Origin: CAVSEK01 sp963726975 | GTDB lineage: Bacteria > Actinomycetota > Actinomycetes > Mycobacteriales > SCTD01 | Assembly (NCBI GenBank): GCA_963726975.1 | Contig: CAVSEK010000003.1 | Coordinates: 1 to 44,044 of the forward strand | Reading direction: 5' to 3' | DNA: 44,044 bases | Shown here: in pieces, positions 38,919 to 44,044 of the stretch | How positions within the stretch are numbered: the first letter of the stretch is position 1 | Layout: each line of letters starts with the position of its first letter | Program-made: the position numbers and the translations under genes | Notes under the pieces: generated by a model | The model's input: the letters and a program-made list of their open reading frames with translations, nothing else | Database searches by the model: none | What the model was told of the DNA's origin: nothing

Positions 38919-38979
38919 CGGACCGCCGGTACGGTCCGGTCAGGTGCACGGCGGCGACGTGCACCGGACCGCCGGCACG
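38919..38979 (+). repeat. Direct and inverted repeats in the ADP-ribosyltransferase leader
   Basis: Two 15-bp direct repeats, CGGACCGCCGGTACG (38919-38933) and CGGACCGCCGGCACG (38965-38979), differ at one base. An inverted copy CGGTCCG (38932-38938) lies between them and could pair with either. A further 7-bp hairpin (GGTGCAC 38943-38949, GTGCACC 38959-38965) overlaps the second pairing. The element ends 15 bases before the TTG start, so it may act on transcription or translation of that gene. Confidence 0.6.
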
Positions 38980-38993
38980 ACGAGGAGCCCCGG

Positions 38994-40438
38994 TTGCCCC
39001 GTGGAGGACTGTTCCAGCGCAAGCCGGCGGTCCAGCAGGACCCGAAGGCCACGCCGGACGCGAAGGTCGAGCAGGAGGACCCGAAGGCGGCCGTGAAGCG
39101 GCAGGCCGAGGCGCGCAAGCGGAACGCCGCCGACGCAGCGGGCGTGGGGACCTCGGGGGCGGTGCAGGCCGACCGGGAGCGCGCGCGGGTCGCCGCCGAG
39201 GGCCGTACGGCGTTCCTGCTCCCCCTGCTGACGATGCAGCTCGGCGGCTCGAAGGACCTCGGCACGGGGGGCGGGTCCTCGTACGCCAAGATCGTCAGCA
39301 CCTTCGCGGCGTACCGGAAGGCGCTCGAGGCCGGTGACGTCCAGGGCCAGCGCAGCAACCTCACGGCCGTGCAGGGGATGGCGCGGCTGTGGCTCAACGA
39401 CCCCGAGCACAAGGGCGCGGACCTGCAGACCGACAACCGGCGCAGGTCCCTCGACCAGCTCGTCGACGCCGCCGCGGCGGAGGACGTGGCGCTGCGGAAG
39501 CAGGCGGGCCAGGAGCTGTACCTGGCCGCGCTGGGCGCGGGGCAGGGGTCCGCGTACACCGACGAGAAGCAGGCCCGCGTCTCGGCCGCCTACGAGAACA
39601 GGTTCACGGCGGCGATGGACGAGTCGCGCGGTGCCGCTGCCGAGTCGATGAACGGCTGGGCGAGCCGCGCACCGACGATCCTCACCGACGAGGACGACCC
39701 GGAGAAGCTGCGGTACGAGAAGTTCGTCGCGGACATGGAGGCGCACGGCGTCAGCACGGCCGAGGCCGCAGCGCTGTACACGTACACCAACCAGGACTAC
39801 CGCTACATCAACCCCGGGACGGCCAACGACAAGGGCTGGATGGAGGGCACGAAGAGCAGCGGGGTCCTCCCGTCGATCAAGGGCAAGGACAGCAAGGTCC
39901 TCCAGGAGGAGGCCGGCGCCCACAGCGCGGTGGCCATGCAGGGCGCCGAGAAGCTGCCCGCCTTCAGCGGCACCACCTACCGCGGGGACTCCCGCAAGCT
40001 CACCGAGCTGCCCTCGATGAAGCTGGGCGTCGGCAACGTGCTGACGCTGCCCAACCTCACCAGCAGCAGCAAGCGGGTCGGCGCGACCGACGCCTACTCC
40101 AAGGCCTCGGACCAGTCGGTCGTCGTGCTGTGGGAGTACCAGGACTGCGGGCGCGACATCGCCGCCTTCTCGAAGCACAAGGACGAGCAGGAGGTGCTCC
40201 TGCTCGTCGGCGACCGCGTCAAGATCACGTCGGTCGTCGAGGTCACGGGCCAGGAGGACGCGTCCCGCGGCGGGCCGCTCATGGCGCAGGCGGTCAAGGT
40301 GCGCAACTCCAGCAAGGCGGCGAAGGTGTTCGCGGTCAAGGCCGTCGGGGTCGGCAAGCCGCCGCCGCCGCCGCAGCGCCCGCGCAAGCAGGCGCCCCCG
40401 CCGAAGCGGCCGTCTGCGCCCCCGCCTGTGGGCGGGCC

Positions 40439-40442
<4 letters not shown>
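38994..40442 (+). CDS. ADP-ribosyltransferase exoenzyme-like toxin
   Basis: A 482-residue protein with no Sec or Tat signal. The N-terminal third is charged, Ala/Lys-rich and probably helical (KPAVQQDPKATPDAKVEQED, VKRQAEARKRNAADAAG). The C-terminal half matches the ADPRT exoenzyme fold: LYTYTNQDYRYINPG, Arg330 in TTYRGD, the STS-like TSSS (Ser357), and the ExE pair Glu398-Gln-Glu400 in KDEQEVLLLVGD. All three R-S-E elements are present; an E-x-E rather than Q-x-E pair points to arginine as target (family knowledge). A Pro/Lys-rich tail ends it. The TTG at 38994 has GAGGAG seven bases upstream. The next gene, an AAA+ ATPase, overlaps it by GTGA. Confidence 0.82.
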
Positions 40443-42308
<1,866 letters not shown>

Positions 42309-42351
42309 CGTCTGGCCGTCGGCCCGGGCCCGGCTCGGTACCGTCGCGGGC

Positions 42352-42952
42352 GTGGCGGCGGAGCTCGAGGAGCTGGTGGTGCCCGACGCAGGCGGCGCTG
42401 CGGGCCTGGCTGGCCGAGCACGCCGCGACCTCGCCCGGGGTGTGGCTGGCGCTGACCCGCAAGGGCGGCACGACCACCACGCTGACGTGGCAGGAGGCGG
42501 TCGACGAGGCGCTGTGCGTCGGCTGGATCGACGGGCAGGGGCGCAAGCGCGACGAGCACACGTCGTCCGTACGCCTGACCCCGCGCGGCCGGCGGAGCAT
42601 GTGGGCGAAGCGCAACGTCGAGAACGTCGCCCGGCTCGAGGCGGAGGGCCGCATGCAGCCCGCGGGCCTCGCGGCGGTCGAGGCGGCGAAGGCCGACGGC
42701 CGGTGGGCCGCGGCGTACGCCCCGCCGTCGGAGGCGGAGGTGCCGGCCGACCTGCTCGAGGCGGTGGCGGCCGACCCGGCGGCGCAGGCGATGTTCGACG
42801 TCCTCACCAAGACCAACCGCTACGCGCTGATCCACCGGCTCGGTGCGGTCAAGCGCGCGGAGACGCGCGAGCGCAAGGTGCGCGAGTACGTCGCGATGCT
42901 CGCCCGCGGCGAGACGATCCACCCGCAGAAGGCGCGGCCCGAAACGGGTTGA
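42352..42952 (+). CDS. YdeI/OmpD-associated-like protein (frameshift)
   Basis: A protein of about 199 residues. After an N-terminal ELEELVVPDA the frame changes near 42392, and ALRAWLAEHAATSPGVWLAL follows with LTWQEAVDEALCVGWIDGQG and RLTPRGRRSMWAKRNVENVA, the signature of the YdeI/OmpD-associated family. The C-terminal helices (YALIHRLGAVKRAETRERKV, REYVAMLARGETIHP) complete it. The biochemical function is unknown; it is a soluble cytoplasmic protein. The GTG at 42352 fits the conserved N-terminus. It lies 43 bases after the AAA+ gene. Confidence 0.85.
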
Positions 42953-42974
42953 CCCCGGCTGGGACGGTGGGCCG

Positions 42975-43865
42975 GTGACCTCCTCGGTGAACCACGTGAC
43001 GTTCGACTGCTCCGACGCGTACGCGCTGGCCGGCTTCTGGGCCCAGGTCGTCGGCGGCCGGCGCCAGGACGAGGACTTCCCGGGGGACCCGGAGGTGCTG
43101 GTGACGTCGGCCGGGCCGCCGCTGCTGTTCATCCAGGTGCCCGACGAGAAGGTGGTCAAGAACCGCGTGCACCTGGACCTGCGGCCCGACACCACCCGCG
43201 ACGAGGAGGTGGCGCGCCTGCTCGCGCTGGGCGCGCAGCTGTACGAGGACCACCGGCGGCCGGACGGCACGGGCTGGGTGACGCTCACCGACCCGGAGGG
43301 CAACGAGCTGTGCGTGGAGCGCAGCGCGGCCGAGCGCGGGCAGGCACCGGTCGACAGCGGACCGCGGGCGATGCCGCCGGTCCACGCGGCCGACGAGCGG
43401 ACGATGCTCGAGGGGATGCTCGAGTGGTACCGCGAGGGCGTCGTGCGCAAGGTGGCCGGGCTGTCGCAGGCGCACGCCACGACGTCGCCGCTGCGCTCCG
43501 GCACCACCGTCGCCGGGCTGGTGAAGCACCTGGCGCTGGTGGAGGACACCTGGTTCTGGGTCCGGGCGGCCGGTCGGCCCGAGCCCGAGCCGTGGGCGAG
43601 CGCGCCCTTCGACGCCGACCCGGACTGGGAGTTCAGCTCCGCCCGCGACGAGCCGCTCGGGGACGCGGTCGCGCTGTACGAGGCGGCGTGCGCGCGGTCT
43701 CGGGAGGTGGCGGCCTCGCGGTCGTTGGACGACACGGCGACCGACGAGCGGGGGCGGACGTCGTCGCTGCGCTTCGTGCTGCTGCACCTCATCGAGGAGA
43801 CGGCGCGGCACCTCGGGCACCTCGACGTCCTGTGCGAGCTGGCCGACGGGAGGACGGGGGAGTAG
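42975..43865 (+). CDS. VOC (glyoxalase-like) - DinB/DUF664 fusion protein
   Basis: A 296-residue protein with two domains. Residues 1 to about 120 form a VOC/glyoxalase-like domain (VNHVTFDCSDAYALAGFWAQ, NRVHLDLRPDTT, WVTLTDPEGNELCVER). Residues about 135-296 form a DUF664/DinB four-helix bundle (ERTMLEGMLEWYREGVVRKV, VAGLVKHLALVEDTWFW, HLIEETARHLGHLDVL) with three histidines placed for metal binding. There is no stop or frame change between them, so the fusion is real in this sequence. The function is unknown, possibly resistance or detoxification. The GTG at 42975 starts directly at the VOC strand. Confidence 0.85.
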   Translation: MTSSVNHVTFDCSDAYALAGFWAQVVGGRRQDEDFPGDPEVLVTSAGPPLLFIQVPDEKVVKNRVHLDLRPDTTRDEEVARLLALGAQLYEDHRRPDGTGWVTLTDPEGNELCVERSAAERGQAPVDSGPRAMPPVHAADERTMLEGMLEWYREGVVRKVAGLSQAHATTSPLRSGTTVAGLVKHLALVEDTWFWVRAAGRPEPEPWASAPFDADPDWEFSSARDEPLGDAVALYEAACARSREVAASRSLDDTATDERGRTSSLRFVLLHLIEETARHLGHLDVLCELADGRTGE

Positions 43866-43867
43866 CG

Positions 43868-43887
43868 AGGATACCTTGCGGTGTCCT
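43868..43887. promoter_or_regulatory. Imperfect inverted repeat after VOC-DinB gene
   Basis: AGGATACC and GGTGTCCT flank a 4-nt centre (TTGC), with one mismatch in the 8-bp arms. It is operator-like in size and starts three bases past the preceding stop. It could serve the gene that begins at the right edge. Confidence 0.4.
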
Positions 43888-43926
43888 GGACGAGCACCAC
43901 GCGAGCTCCCCGGAAACAGGTGCGGC

Positions 43927-43938
43927 TATGCCGGCATA
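43927..43938. promoter_or_regulatory. 12-bp palindrome upstream of right-edge gene
   Basis: TATGCCGGCATA is a perfect palindrome about 95-100 bases before the probable start at the window edge. It may be a small operator; the surrounding 43866-44030 shows no other gene. Confidence 0.4.
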
Positions 43939-44033
43939 CCGGTGGTCGACCCGGAGCGGGCCCGTGGCGCCTACCGTCCGCATGCGATCGCAGGTCTCCG
44001 GCGCTGCCGAACAGCCGCCCGGAGAGCGCCGCT

Positions 44034-44044
44034 GTGATGAGTTG
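44034..44044 (+). CDS. Probable start of next gene (cut by window edge)
   Basis: A GTG at 44034 and an ATG at 44037 follow a ribosome-binding site GGAGAG (44021-44026) at suitable spacing. Only three codons are visible, so nothing can be said of the product. An alternative frame opens at an ATG at 43981 and is also unclosed. Confidence 0.3.

Overview
The window is about three-quarters G+C, favours GTG starts and four-base start/stop overlaps, and carries an actinobacterial gene order. The order miaB - miaA - dapF - hflX - lexA - LysM gene - nrdR matches the Mycobacterium tuberculosis Rv2733c-Rv2718c neighbourhood. I therefore place it in the chromosome of a high-GC actinomycete and do not assign a genus. 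No tRNA, rRNA, CRISPR array, transposase or phage structural gene was seen.

Left part (1-3749): a secretory and proteolytic block on the minus strand. It holds a V8/trypsin-like protease cut by the window edge, a heavily frameshifted S9 peptidase and a second secreted V8-like protease, with strong hairpin terminators between them.

Core (3847-19883): tRNA modification (miaB, miaA), lysine/peptidoglycan precursor synthesis (dapF) and the ribosome-associated GTPase hflX, with small conserved genes between them. Next come a DUF6318 lipoprotein and a PKD-fold protein, both interrupted by a lower-GC patch, and then the lexA region. lexA faces a LysM/transmembrane gene across a spacer with two LexA boxes, which suggests an SOS cell-division suppressor. 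After a subtilisin, a phosphodiesterase and a flippase-like protein comes nrdR-nrdJ (class II ribonucleotide reductase), behind a NrdR-box pair and a palindrome.

Middle (20064-32064): an ArsR-SRPBCC-DinB operon with two CAACC-N4-GGTTG operators, a methyltransferase, a sulfite-oxidase-like/FNR-like redox pair, a haloacetate-dehalogenase homologue, a SWIM-SNF2 helicase, a 5'-truncated repeat protein, and an ERCC4 nuclease fused to an Lsr2-type DNA-binding domain.

Right part (32121-44044): an esterase, an SDR, a PucR-type regulator divergent from an orphan ABC substrate-binding lipoprotein plus a DUF6351 protein, then a two-gene module of an R-S-E ADP-ribosyltransferase and an AAA+ ATPase resembling those of contractile injection systems. 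YdeI-like and VOC-DinB fusion genes close the window.

At least eleven genes need one or more frame changes to give full-length products, including miaB and nrdR. Several fit the loss or gain of one base in a G/C run. Indel errors in the underlying sequence are the simplest explanation, so most of these genes are probably functional in the organism. The S9 peptidase (many shifts) and the truncated repeat protein could be real pseudogenes.
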